Shown one piece after another: positions 1 to 10,045 of a stretch of 64,000 nucleotides of DNA. Positions within the stretch are counted from its first letter, which is position 1. Each line of letters begins with the position of its first letter. The translations under genes and the position numbers were made by a program. The stretch is taken from assembly GCA_038503065.1 (NCBI GenBank), contig JBCAMK010000019.1:1536558-1600557 (forward strand). Direction: 5' to 3'. The notes under the pieces are model-generated. The model did not search any database, was not told where the DNA came from, and saw only the letters and a program-made list of their open reading frames with translations. The DNA is from Paragyromitra xinjiangensis. Its lineage: Eukaryota; Ascomycota; Pezizomycetes; Pezizales; Discinaceae.

Positions 1-1214
1 ACTTTAAAGTGTAGCAAATGTATCTGATTAATTCTGCGGGTGTTCACTACAGGGTTAGGGTTAACGAGCAAACTAGTCGAGTGACACTCTATGAAGACTA
101 TTCTTGTATTTCTGCTTGTGATTTCGAATCTCTCGAAGTCTGGCCCGTTGCTGCGCTAATCTAAAGAATTAGTATGAGATCTAGTTATGAATGTTTGGGG
201 CGCTAGTACGCGAGGAGTACGTGCTAGCACTAATATGGTTTGGACTTATAGCTAGCACCAAGCTTTGAGAGGTAATTGGTAAGGCATGGTAAGTATAAAT
301 AATAAAGCAATTTGCTTATAACTTCGACACTAATATTTTTATTGGCGAGTCTATAATTTCTCAGCTAGATAGAGGACAAATCTACTGTCTCGCTCCTAGT
401 CTATTTTCCTATAACATCTCACTTATGTCATAATTCTTCATGAGTATTCTCATTCAGTGATATTGAATTATTGATGTTGGATGAGAGTCACTATCGAATC
501 GCGCTGGTGGTATCTAGTGATATGCACTTGGGGGTGAAGTCTCGAGCGAAGTTGTCAATGGTGTTTACCAAGCCTAATGAACTACCGAACTTTTCACTCC
601 CCTTTGCTTGGTATTGGAAAGGTACTCAAGATTTTAGGCATGCACGAGTTTATCAAAATGGTGTTTTTCTGAGCTTGATACGAGTGTGGGTTTTGCTAGA
701 CATCCAGCTTGATATCGTTGTCTAGCTTTACATAACGTAGCATGTCTGCAGGAACATGAGTTGCCCGCGGAAGGTAACCATCCAGGTACGAGCATTCCCG
801 GTGGCACTTGAGTCCATTGGACCGAGGGGTTTAACCATCAAACGAAACAAACAAGATTCTCGCTATTTTCATGCCGGGGAAATATGCAATAAACTACTCC
901 TTTTTCAATTGACTACGAATGCATCGCAATATTGCTGCTTGGAACAATATGTTTCGTTTGTAGATGATACATATCTGAAATGCCATCAAACACCAACGGT
1001 CGGCAACATCGGGTACTAAAAATAGAAATACTATATGAGCGGCAAAGCTTGACAACTGAAGCAACGACCTACCTTCGATCCCTCAACCCTTCTATATCAG
1101 AACAATCTCCAAAGCTTCTCTCCAAAGGTCAATTCTCACAAGCCCAACATACTGCATACGTGGAACTCGCCACTCTACGCTACATTCCCCGCTGCGTACG
1201 TTATCATCGGAGTC
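1..1214. other. Intergenic, no supported gene
   Basis: Short open frames here lack recognisable motifs and are interrupted often. The only notable structure is a telomere-like motif at 51-65. Confidence 0.5.
51..65 (+). repeat. Interstitial telomere-like motif
   Basis: The string AGGGTTAGGGTTAAC contains two joined units of the fungal telomere repeat TTAGGG. Similar short motifs recur in the intergenic DNA of this window, so it is better read as a telobox-like motif than as a chromosome end. Confidence 0.5.
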
Positions 1215-1751
1215 ATGACGCTCGATAAACAAGCCCCTATAGCCCCTGGCCAGCCCCCCTTGGCGAGCAACAAGCCGAAGGCGTGGGCCAGCGTTCGGCG
1301 GAAGTTCGCGCTGATCACGATGAATCGTAGCACCCATGCCCCATCGCCTGACGCGCAAACGGCAATGTCACAGGCGGAGAGCTTTTGCCGTCCGTTCATA
1401 CAGAATGTCACAGAACTCAGCAATCCCAGCGTCGCTAGCATCTCCGAGTCGGAATCTGAGCGGGAGTTGGCGTTTGAAAAGCTCACAAAGGAAAATTCAG
1501 CACGTAACGTGGAGATTACTTCTGCTACTTATTCTTCTCCGAAGACCACTGGAAGTCGATCGAAGAAGAAGAAGAAGAATCGAGACAAGGTTGTGAGGTT
1601 CATCGAAGAGCCTTATATCATTTCGGACCAAGAAGATTCAGATGAACCAGACGAGCCAGACGAGCCAGAGAAACCGAAGGAGATCTTTGTTGAAGCAACT
1701 AAAGTGGGAGGTACTATCAGGCTGGTTGAGCAGTTGGATAGTGATCTCTAA
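1215..1751 (+). CDS. Hypothetical small basic/acidic protein
   Basis: A 178-residue uninterrupted frame begins with ATG at 1215. I recognise no domain. The N-terminal half is Pro/Ser-rich. Around residues 112-122 there is a lysine run (KKKKKNRDK) that could act as a nuclear localisation signal. It is followed by an acidic Asp/Glu/Pro stretch with a DEPDEPDEP-like repeat near residues 140-150. The composition is of the disordered kind often seen in fungal nuclear hypothetical proteins. No intron is needed. It stands alone, with about 1.2 kb of gene-free DNA before it and 5 kb after it. It may equally be a chance open frame. Confidence 0.4.
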   Translation: MTLDKQAPIAPGQPPLASNKPKAWASVRRKFALITMNRSTHAPSPDAQTAMSQAESFCRPFIQNVTELSNPSVASISESESERELAFEKLTKENSARNVEITSATYSSPKTTGSRSKKKKKNRDKVVRFIEEPYIISDQEDSDEPDEPDEPEKPKEIFVEATKVGGTIRLVEQLDSDL

Positions 1752-2455
1752 GTTCTGGAGGGATGCAATCTTGGTAGCGGGCAGGCCCCAGCTTCGAGAC
1801 TTCGAGACTTCAGCTATAGATTGGGCGTATGGATGAAGCTTTCAATTTGATGACAAGGACTAAAGGTTGAAAGCACTGGGTTCGATGATCCGTGATTCTT
1901 TTTTTTGTAGTTATTTTTCTCTGGTAGGGGTTTACGGGTATTGGGTTTTCTAAATGTCTTATAATTAATCATGTACTGTAGGTCTTGTATCATATGTCTA
2001 TGTAACAGCATGGGTGTCGAAAACATAGCTTTGGAGTATGTGGATTTCAGCCAATTGGTTTCCTATTTCTTTAGGTATTGCATAATCAACAATTTCTTGC
2101 TGACTGGCTGGTAGTCGTTATACTTTTACATGTGAAATCGCTATCTATGTTTTAGAAATCCGACTTACAAATGATTAAATGTTTTGATTGGTTAGATACA
2201 TTTAGTTTCTTTTTTTTCTTTTAATGACTCGTGGATGGAAACATTTCTGGAGACTTTACTGGTAGTGCCCGAGATCCGAGCTCACGTGTACGCTGGCCAC
2301 GATGTTTGTTGTGTCAGATCTTACGACTTTCTTCCGTTGCTCACGTGCCTAGTTTGGAATCACGGAGGAAGCCGCCATAGGCTAGTAAGGGTTCTCCTTA
2401 AAAGAGTGGCGTTAAAGTTGAGGATTGCGCTAGACTAATTCAACCTTAGGGAGTG

Positions 2456-2607
2456 TACCGTGTTAGTTCATGCTCATGGGTCAGGTTTGACGCTAAAATT
2501 TAGAGTTGTTTTAAGATGCCTACTAGTTATAGCCTCATAGAGCCTTGCCTATGTAGGCAATTACGACCTCTTGGCGTCAATCATAGAGGTAAATGAGCAA
2601 TTCTGGG
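2456..2607. mobile_element. Diverged copy of MITE family A
   Basis: The left end reads TACCGTGTTAGTTC and is followed by TTTGACGCTAA. The right side contains AGCCTTGCCTATGTAGGCAA and TTGGCGTCAA. These align in order with the arms of the cleaner copy at 5409-5577 (TACCGTATTAACTC, CTTGACGCTAA, GAGCCTTACCTCTATAGGCAA, TTAGCGTCAA). Most differences are transitions, as expected of an old or RIP-mutated copy. The outer limits are approximate. Confidence 0.55.
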
Positions 2608-3021
2608 CCAATGACACTTGAGGCGCCTTCCTCTTGGGGTCCTCCGAATAAGTTGTTTCGTTCCTTTTCCTCGGGGCCCTTCATTCATGGCTAGTGTCAG
2701 TCTATACCATACGAATTAGGAAACCGGCTTAAACTTCTCGCACTTCCTACAGTATAATTTTTCCACGGAGGAGAACCTAGATAGTATAGCTCCTCCGTTT
2801 TCTTCGCCTGATGATCGTGGGGATGGAGCTTTGTCCACCGTTAAATTTCAAGTAAACTTGAATTGGCAAGCTTAGTTCTTTGTTCGATGCGTTAAGTCAT
2901 ATATCTCTTGTCCACTTAAAGGAAGGGAGAGCCCACAATTACTTGAGGACATTGCTAGAAAATAGATGTATTCTCTACTTGTATAGGTAGCTAATTTTTG
3001 TATGTATGGCTGCCTTAGATG

Positions 3022-3044
3022 TAAATCAATCAATCAATCAATCA
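3022..3044. repeat. ATCA tetranucleotide microsatellite
   Basis: About five units of AATC/ATCA in a row. Confidence 0.8.
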
Positions 3045-3713
3045 TAAATACTGGGGTTTGATCATTAGAAGTCACTCGATGCGTTTTTTCACTGTAACTT
3101 TTAGAGGCAGAGGCTTCCCCATACGCTTATATATAGAGATATTGGCAGGCATCTATAGAACCTTCCTTGTTCGTTATATTCTTCAAATTTTCCATTGCTC
3201 GAGCTAGTATCCGGGGTATTCTACGGGGCTGCTTCGAGCTTATAGTGTAGTAGAGTATATGGGCACTTTTGTTAGGGATATTATATAGAGGAGTATTGCT
3301 CTAAGCACTATTCAGGTTATGTGACCTAAAGATTGACCACGTATCGGGTAGGAAATAGAACTTCTCGGGCATTCTTGAAGAGTGTGAGGAAATTCGTAAT
3401 GCTGCTACGGGAGCTTAGCAAAGGCCTATCTTTCCTCTTTGGATTATCGTGTGAGTGTTTTGAATTACCCCTTATCATTAAACTGGTTTCAATACGATAT
3501 TTTGAGTGGCATAGTTTTAAGCAGGTTATTTATATGTAATAGGATAGAGGTGTGCGTAGAGCACTGAAATGTAGGCGGTTGTACGTATCTAATGAGATAA
3601 GTAGGGAGAAAAGATAAGGATATACATGGATGATGGACTGGGTCGGAGGTTGAGTAGAGGAAGTGTAATAAGCAAATTGATTAGGGATGAAACCGTAGTA
3701 TAGGACGTATAGG

Positions 3714-3917
3714 TACCGTAATATTTCAGCAGTCCCGAACGGGTGACAGGAATTAACCCTGGATCAGTCACAGACACATTGGGGCTTAATTACGACCAGT
3801 GAATTTACCTTTCAGGTTGATCTTGGCGTCCGTTTACTGGTCGCAATTGAGCCCCAACTTGTCTTTGACTAATTCCTGTCACCCAGCCCCGTTCGGTGTT
3901 ACTGTGATATTACGGTA
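3714..3917. mobile_element. MITE family B, copy 1
   Basis: This is a 204-bp element bounded by TA, with long terminal inverted repeats of roughly 80 bp. The left arm starts TACCGTAATATTTCAGCAG and contains CCCGAACGGG, GTGACAGGAATTA and ACGACCAGT. The right arm mirrors it (ACTGGTCGCAATTGAG, AATTCCTGTCACCC, CCGTTCGG, ATATTACGGTA). It has no coding capacity. A second copy lies at 6055-6230. The arms would fold into a near-complete hairpin. Confidence 0.8.
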
Positions 3918-5345
3918 TGTCATTTTATCAACTTCATGTGTTGGGTTCTCTACTTACTGGCAAAATTGTTTTTCCTTACCCACGGTCCTTTTTATTTCAA
4001 CGCCATATCATTTGGCCGATCACTGGAATTGTGCCCTATCTTCGATGGGTTGAGAGGGAACGTGTCACTGGAGAGATTCGTGATCGGTCGATCTAGTATT
4101 TTTAATCGCTCAAAGAGTTCCTAGCAGAGGTGTATAAAAGTGCAAGTGAAGTTGAAGATATTGTTGGGGTTCTAAGTAAAGATGTGCAGTGAGATTAGGG
4201 GATTTCTGGCATGAGTAACGTAACTTAATGCGCATTTAATCAATCTGCAGCCTACTCTAAGTTTGTACATAAGAATGCGCCCTAACCTTAAGCAGATCGT
4301 GTGGTTTAATCCTCCCTATGGATTGAACTAAGTAGACTTGTTAAAAAATTTGGTGGGAAAGCTGATATCGGCTTTTATGCTTGTAGAAGTATGTCTGACA
4401 AGTTTACGTAACCACACAGTCTGCTTGGTTAGAGAACAGTGATTCTATAAGATCACCGTATGGATCTTTTTGAGGCCACATTCCTGACCGAAGCCAACGG
4501 ATCCTCCGTGGGATCGTTGTGGGGATTTTTTCAGCTTACCAGAGATATTGATCAGAATAAAGGTATCCCTGTGAGTAAAAGTACATCAAAGTAAAACCTA
4601 CCAACACGTAGATTTCGTCGAAAGAGCAAGCGTTGCTAAGAGCGGTGGAGGGAGTATAACAGGGCTTGGATCATAAATCGAATATCTTGTCACAAAAGGA
4701 TATCAGTTTTTTTAGCTAAGACCGTTAAAACTCGCTACCTTCTGCCTTGCTAAACTCCCCACTACTCAAATACATAATAGTTGGTTCTCGGTGCCGATCG
4801 TGATCTATCACTGAGCGGCAACCTCTGACCGCACTCCGGTACTGGGGATGTGGGGTACGGGAGTCACATAACTAATTGATAGGGTGGGAAATGCTGGGAT
4901 AAATTAGAAGCACAACCTCTAACGAAATCGGGAGTATTCCTACCCCCGCATCCGCATCGACAGTAACTGGCTACGGTCAAGAATCAATATCACATGTTTA
5001 GTTTTCACATTTTCGGGAGATAATGAATACCCCATTCAGCAGAATAACAGATCGAACCTATCTAAAGTCTGCATTTTTGTTGTAAGATTTGAGACTTGTG
5101 TCCTTGTACAGGTTTGACACAGAGCTTGGGCTGGAAGCCTATGCTTGGGTGGAGATAACTTCCCGCTCGGCAACCATCGAAATCGCCTGATTGTAATGCG
5201 AGCGAGAGCGACAATTTATTCCTAGCCTAAGTAGCACGATTGGCCTGTCTCGTGGTGAGTTGAAATATGTATAAAGTTTAAGCAGAAAACCCTTTGCACT
5301 TAGTGGTTTTCTTTCGTTTTTCGATAGATCTGGCACAGTAGGCAC

Positions 5346-5698
5346 TACTGCATTATCTCGGTCATACCGAACTGGACTGTGTGGTGGAAGAAATTCTTAG
5401 ATTACGTATACCGTATAAACTCGAGAGAGTGGACTTGACGCTAAGACGTTGGAATTGCCTCGACGGGTAAGGCGCCAGCTAAGGGGTCAAAGCTGAGCAG
5501 AAATTTGTTAGAGCCTTACCTCTATAGGCAATTCCAACGTCTTAGCGTCAAGTCCACTCTCTCGAGTTAATACGGTAGCCGAATGCGTATTGGGGATCAG
5601 TGAGGCTCAGTTATAGGTTAGGGTTTAAGCTTGTTCGACTAATCCAAGATTTTCTTCTACCATACGACCTGGTTCGGTATGGCCGAGATAATACGGTA
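5346..5698. mobile_element. MITE family C, copy 1, interrupted by a family A element
   Basis: The terminal inverted repeats are about 55-60 bp. The left arm has TTATCTCGGTCATACCGAAC and AGAAATTCTTAGATT; the right arm has AATCCAAGATTTTCTTCTAC, GTTCGGTATGGCCGAGATAA and TACGGTA. The uninterrupted copy at 52556-52737 has the same core (TTGGGGATCAGTGAGGCTC versus TTGGGGACCAGTGAGGCTC, then TATAGGTTAGGGTT). Here the core is split after CTTAGATT by the family A element at 5409-5577. Confidence 0.8.
5409..5577. mobile_element. MITE family A, nested inside the family C element
   Basis: This is a 169-bp element beginning TACCGTATAAACTCGAG and ending CTCGAGTTAATACGGTA. The inverted-repeat arms are about 65 bp and nearly identical; the core arm contains TGGACTTGACGCTAAGACG. 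It has no open reading frame. Compared with the intact family C copy at 52.6 kb it is clearly an insertion, so family A was active after family C settled here. Confidence 0.85.
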
Positions 5699-6054
5699 TC
5701 TCGGAAGGACCGGTAGTTGCGACTGATGAGTACCCATATCAATTTTTTAAAGCGATCGCGAGTTGATTCCCATGTATGCTAGCTATAGTGATTAATGTAA
5801 CAAGTGCTGGAGACTATCTAAGAGCTGAGATTAGATGGTGATGGACTACATGAACCGTATCTGGTAGGACTCATTGATATGCGTAGACCGCAAATTATCG
5901 TCAGTACCACTTACTGCCTTAGTTTTTGTGTCACTGTAGGGCTCGAGGGCATGGGAAACAGTCAAGATTTTAGACCCAACCAAATTCATTGCCCTACTAC
6001 CTATCATGAGATAGAATTCTTCCAATCTTCCAACCTTCCAATCTTTGTTTCACA

Positions 6055-6230
6055 TACCATAATCTCTCAGGAGTCCCGAACGGGGCTGGGTGACAGGAAT
6101 TAATTTTGGATTGGTCAAAGACAAATTGAGGCTCACTTACGACCAGTAAATAGAGCTAGAAAGGTAAATTTAAATTGATTCCTGTCGCCCAACCCCGCGG
6201 CCCGTTCGGTACCGCTGAGATATTACGGTA
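6055..6230. mobile_element. MITE family B, copy 2
   Basis: A 176-bp copy of the element at 3714-3917. The left arm reads TACCATAATCTCTCAGGAG, then CCCGAACGGG and GTGACAGGAATTAA. The right arm has ATTCCTGTCGCCC, CCCGTTCGG and GAGATATTACGGTA. The middle is shorter than in copy 1. Confidence 0.8.
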
Positions 6231-6793
6231 TAATAGCTCGTGACCCTAGATATAAATTACAAAGATCTTTATGTGTTCCTGCAAACGGCTTAAGTAATCA
6301 AGGCCTCCAAGAAAGTCCGAATACCACTGAATTTTTACCGCTCAAAGCCCATCTCAATTCAAGTATGGTGGGTGCCGCCCTAAACCCGGACCACCTTTTT
6401 GAGCTGTTATTCCACTACTCACAGCCGATGGAATTGTTAGAAAAAGGATATATGGCCTCATATGATACTATTCAAGCTCTATATCTTTTTGCAAGGTATG
6501 GCAGCAGGTGGTTGTGGCAGAATAAAAATTCACTTTTGGTGGTGAAATGCATGGAATGAAACATTCCAAGGAATACCAAATGTGTGACTAAATATACACA
6601 GGGACGTTACCTCCCGTATCTGGTTTCTGGAGGGAAGTTTAAGCATCTATAGGGCTGTGGGGTGTATTTCTGGGAGGGGTTTGATTTAGGAAGACTTTTG
6701 ATAAGAATTCTCGAATCGAAGAGTTATCTGCAGAATTTGGTGGGCATTTAGTGAGACATGGCGTTCCATACTCGATTTTAATTGGCCCGGGTT

Positions 6794-6942
6794 TACAGTC
6801 ACTCACGGGGTGACGGCAAATCGTTTTTGGCCAATCAATGACTGAGAAAGTTGGCAGCTTAGCAAATTCGTGCTGAAATATACTGCACATAACCCCTGTT
6901 CGCCATCAGGCAGGATTCGTCGTCACCCCGTGAACAACTGTA
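6794..6942. mobile_element. MITE-like element with TACAGT ends
   Basis: The left end is TACAGTCACTCACGGGGTGA and the right end is the near-complement TCACCCCGTGAACAACTGTA. The element is 149 bp, TA-bounded and non-coding. The ends resemble those of the element at 39772-39945. Confidence 0.6.
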
Positions 6943-7177
6943 AGCTTACAACCACCATAGCCCCTCGCTGCTCAAAGTCAACCCTAACTACAGGCCTCTC
7001 AACACTCAAAGCCGGCCTCAGCTGCAGCGACCCCTCAACGCTTAGAGCGCACCTTAATCCCTCGACACTAGGAATCACCCTCAAATCATGCGTCTTCCTA
7101 AAGTTCAAAGCTCACCTCAAGAGAAGCCAATTCTCATTGGGTAATCTAGCCCCCCCTCCTTCTGATTGAAGATAATA

Positions 7178-8692
7178 ATGATTGAGATGGGCAGAGTTAT
7201 GGGCGTGACTGGTGCCGGGAAATCAAACGTGAGCTACCCCTGATGTCTGGCAGCTAAAGTTGGAAATTACTGAAATGAGCTATCAGTTCATCAAAACCGT
7301 TACTGGCGATCAGAAGATTATAGTCAGTAGACGTTTGAAATCGTGCACCCAGGAGGTTCAAGCTGCTACGTTAATCAAGATCGACGGACGTCTGGTTCAG
7401 CTGGTTGACACCCTAGGGTTCAGCGACACTAAGTTGACAGACACTGTTGTCCTGGGGATGATCGCAGACTGGATGAAGCAATCGTAAGTCGCATCGGGCA
7501 ACTTTTTGCTCCTATCAAAGCTAATACATCTTGATAGATTCGATGATGGTCAAAAACTGCACGGCATTGTGTTTCTTCACCGCATTACGACACACGGGTG
7601 GATGGTGGATCAGCAAGAAGCCTCAACTTATTCGGCAATATCTGTGGAGCAGACTTCCTCGAAAATACGGTTATGGTTACAACTATGTGGGATAAACGCC
7701 GGGATCCAGAGGACCTCGAAGAAAGTGAGGATGTGGAGAGAGATTTATTGAGTGAGCACTGGTCTCACTTTTTGAAGGTGGATACAGGGACCGAAGGCGT
7801 CCCGGTGGTCAAGGGTATCGGCGGAGCCGAAGCTGTCGAGCTGGCTGAGAATGTCCGGAGCGATGGGAGTGCTATGTATGCTCGAAGCTACAACAACAAA
7901 CAGAACTGCGAAGAAATCATCCGCCGAATCGTTGCTCAAGCCCCGGGTATCCCAGTTTTACAGAAAGAAGTTGGCGAGGAAGGGAAGGGGATAGGTGAAA
8001 CAGAAGCAGGAAAAGAGTTGGATAGGGAACTCGCTATACTGCAGGAGGAACATTTGAAGGCGATAGATGAGTTAGGGAAGTTACATGAAGAAGCATTGAA
8101 GGCTAGCGAAACCAGGACGGCTACGATGCTGGAGAAGGAGAAAAAACTTCGGGAGGAACAGATGGCAATTAGTGAGAGAGATCGTATAGAACTGTCAAAA
8201 CGGGTGGAAGGGGAGGAGCGTGAGCGAAAGAAAATGGAGGCCGAGCTTAAAGAGCAGCAGGAGAAGCAAAGAAAAGCGAGCGAGAAGCAAGAGGAGGAGC
8301 GAAGAGAAATGGAAGAAAAACTTAAGAAGCAGCAGGAGAAGCAGGAGGAGGAGCGAAGAGAAATGGAAGAAAGGCTTAAGAAGCAGCAGGAGAAGCAAGA
8401 GGAGGAGCAAAGAGAAATGAGAGAGAAGTTGGAAAAGCAGGAGAAAGAGCAAAGAGAAATGAACGAGGAGCAGGAGGAGGAGCGAAGAGAAGCGAAAGAA
8501 AGGTTCGAGGAACAGGAGCAAAGAATACGGGAACTACGTGAGGCGCAACCGGGAAGGGGGCCTCTCGGTCAGCTTGGAGGTTTACTTGATGATGCGGCTA
8601 AGACTATCATACTCGGCTCCGCGGCCGTGACCATGGCCGTGGTCGATCCCATTTTAATTTCCTATGAATTTTTATCGGAGATTTTGAGGTAG
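7178..8692 (+). CDS. AIG1/TRAFAC-type GTPase with C-terminal coiled coil (apparent frameshift)
   Basis: Proposed exons are 7178-7228, 7287-7483 and 7538-8692, with introns of 58 and 54 bp. The start ATG lies just upstream of a P-loop (GVTGAGKSN). It is followed by FIKTVTG, the switch threonine region (SCTQEV) and a G3 motif read as DTLG, where DTPG is usual. After the second intron come HGIVFLHRIT and, in another frame, GGSARSLNLF and VTTMWD (G4-like TTMWDK). The two halves join only if one base is restored in the run near 7590-7600. This looks like a 1-base deletion beside GGG, either an assembly indel or a real lesion. The C-terminal half (about residues 230-440) is a charged coiled coil with 54-bp tandem repeats at 8285-8446, ending in a hydrophobic tail. 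About 467 residues once corrected. Fungal members of this GTPase family are mostly uncharacterised. Confidence 0.65.
8285..8446 (+). repeat. 54-bp coding tandem repeat (coiled coil)
   Basis: Three successive 54-bp units begin at 8285, 8339 and 8393. Each encodes an 18-residue block of the form KQEEERREMEEKLKKQQE; the third is the most diverged. They lengthen the coiled coil of the GTPase gene. Confidence 0.8.
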
Positions 8693-10045
8693 ATGTCCAA
8701 TGCTTTATCAACTTGGACTTGGGCCCATTTTTACGGTTTCTTTCGGTTTACACCTGTCGTCGAATTTCCTTTGCTCGTTTCTCTCTTTGTGTCTACTTCT
8801 CTTCTTTCTACTGATTTCAGTATCTTCTGTTTGCCTTCTCGCTCGTCGTGTGCTCAGCTTTGTCGTTTTCGTTCTCACTATAGCTGGAGGCGGCTGGTTC
8901 CTTTCTTTACTTACATGTAGCTTTCACAGAATCTATAGTAGTCCGGCCTCGACGTTCTCCTAGCCTGTCTACGATTTTCAAGTTTTAGGTTGATTTTTTG
9001 TTTTTATTATTATTTTTTTTGGTTATTTGTTTGTTAGTTATCGTCATAACCCATAGGGTTGGATACGTAAATGAAATACTACTGCTACTACTACTACTAC
9101 GATTTTCGAATTGCTTGTGATTTACCACTTTCAAGGGACTAGATAGGGGTCTCATCGATGCCACCATATCGTGTGATATTCAGTGACTAGCAGGGAGATT
9201 CACTCTAATCTCGACAACCACCGTGGTCTTAGATTTATCAGGATTCGTCGAACTATCTTTCTGGAGCCTTTGTTATTCTTCTTATCTATTGGATACATCT
9301 CATCGACCTGGCTTAAGTCAAGTGAGGAGAAATAAAAAACGGCGTTGTCCTCAACCCAAGATAATCTTCGGCATTTCCCTCCCGGATTTAAACGCCGCCT
9401 ATTTATATCCCCCTTATCACACACGGCCCCAGTGGTAGCCCTCCCTTCTCGCGGCAATCTGCGCTTCTGTTTCCTCTAATAGTCTCTCGTCACCGGAACC
9501 TCCGTAAGTATTGCTTTTTTGTCTAGAAGCCGAGGCAGACTTCGTACACAAATAGGATAGTACCAACATTCATCCATCCGCCTTATGCGTGGCCCTGGTT
9601 CGAGGTTCAGAACAGGACGTTCTAAGGGCTAGGGTTAACACCGAGTGATGTACCATGATGATTATTAAACAAGCGCGAAGAAACAAATCATAAGTTGGTC
9701 AACGGTAAACGGCGTAGGAATTGCATAGTATTTGATGTTATATTGCGTTCTCGCACGTATCTTCCTATGGGGAAATATCAAATAATCCCCTCACCGTACT
9801 CGGCGGGGACTCCCGAACAATGGTCGGGTGAAGAAAAAGGGAAAAAGTATATACAAGAATAGAAAGGTAATAAGCTAAAGTTAAGATCAAGATTGAGGGA
9901 GAATATAAGGAAGAAGTAAAAAAGATAGATATCGTCAAAAACCGCGTCACGTCAAGTCCAATCCAGCCCTTCAAAATAACTGGCTGAAGACAAGAACCAT
10001 AAACCCATAAACCAGATAAACCCATACCACACCTAACCCATTAAA
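8693..10045. other. Intergenic, no supported gene
   Basis: This is the 3' flank of two convergent genes. A hydrophobic open frame at 8700-8963 starts directly at the end of the GTPase gene and is probably untranslated. There is a CTA/CTG triplet run at 9078-9100. Confidence 0.5.

Larger units (their letters stand above)
1752..7177. other. Gene-poor stretch rich in short inverted-repeat elements
   Basis: No coding region with recognisable motifs is visible over about 5.4 kb. The stretch holds at least five MITE-like elements (listed separately), an ATCA microsatellite and an imperfect inverted repeat at about 4289-4425 (arms reading AGCAGATCGTGTGGTT and its near-complement). Confidence 0.6.

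Noticed and set aside
51..65. Chromosome end
   Set aside because: Only two telomere-like units, internal, and similar motifs are scattered over the window.
1092..1486. Two overlapping minus-strand frames
   Set aside because: They overlap the longer plus-strand frame at 1215-1751 and show no family features.
8195..8521. Leucine-rich 108-residue frame on the minus strand
   Set aside because: Antisense shadow of the Glu/Lys coiled-coil repeats of the GTPase gene.
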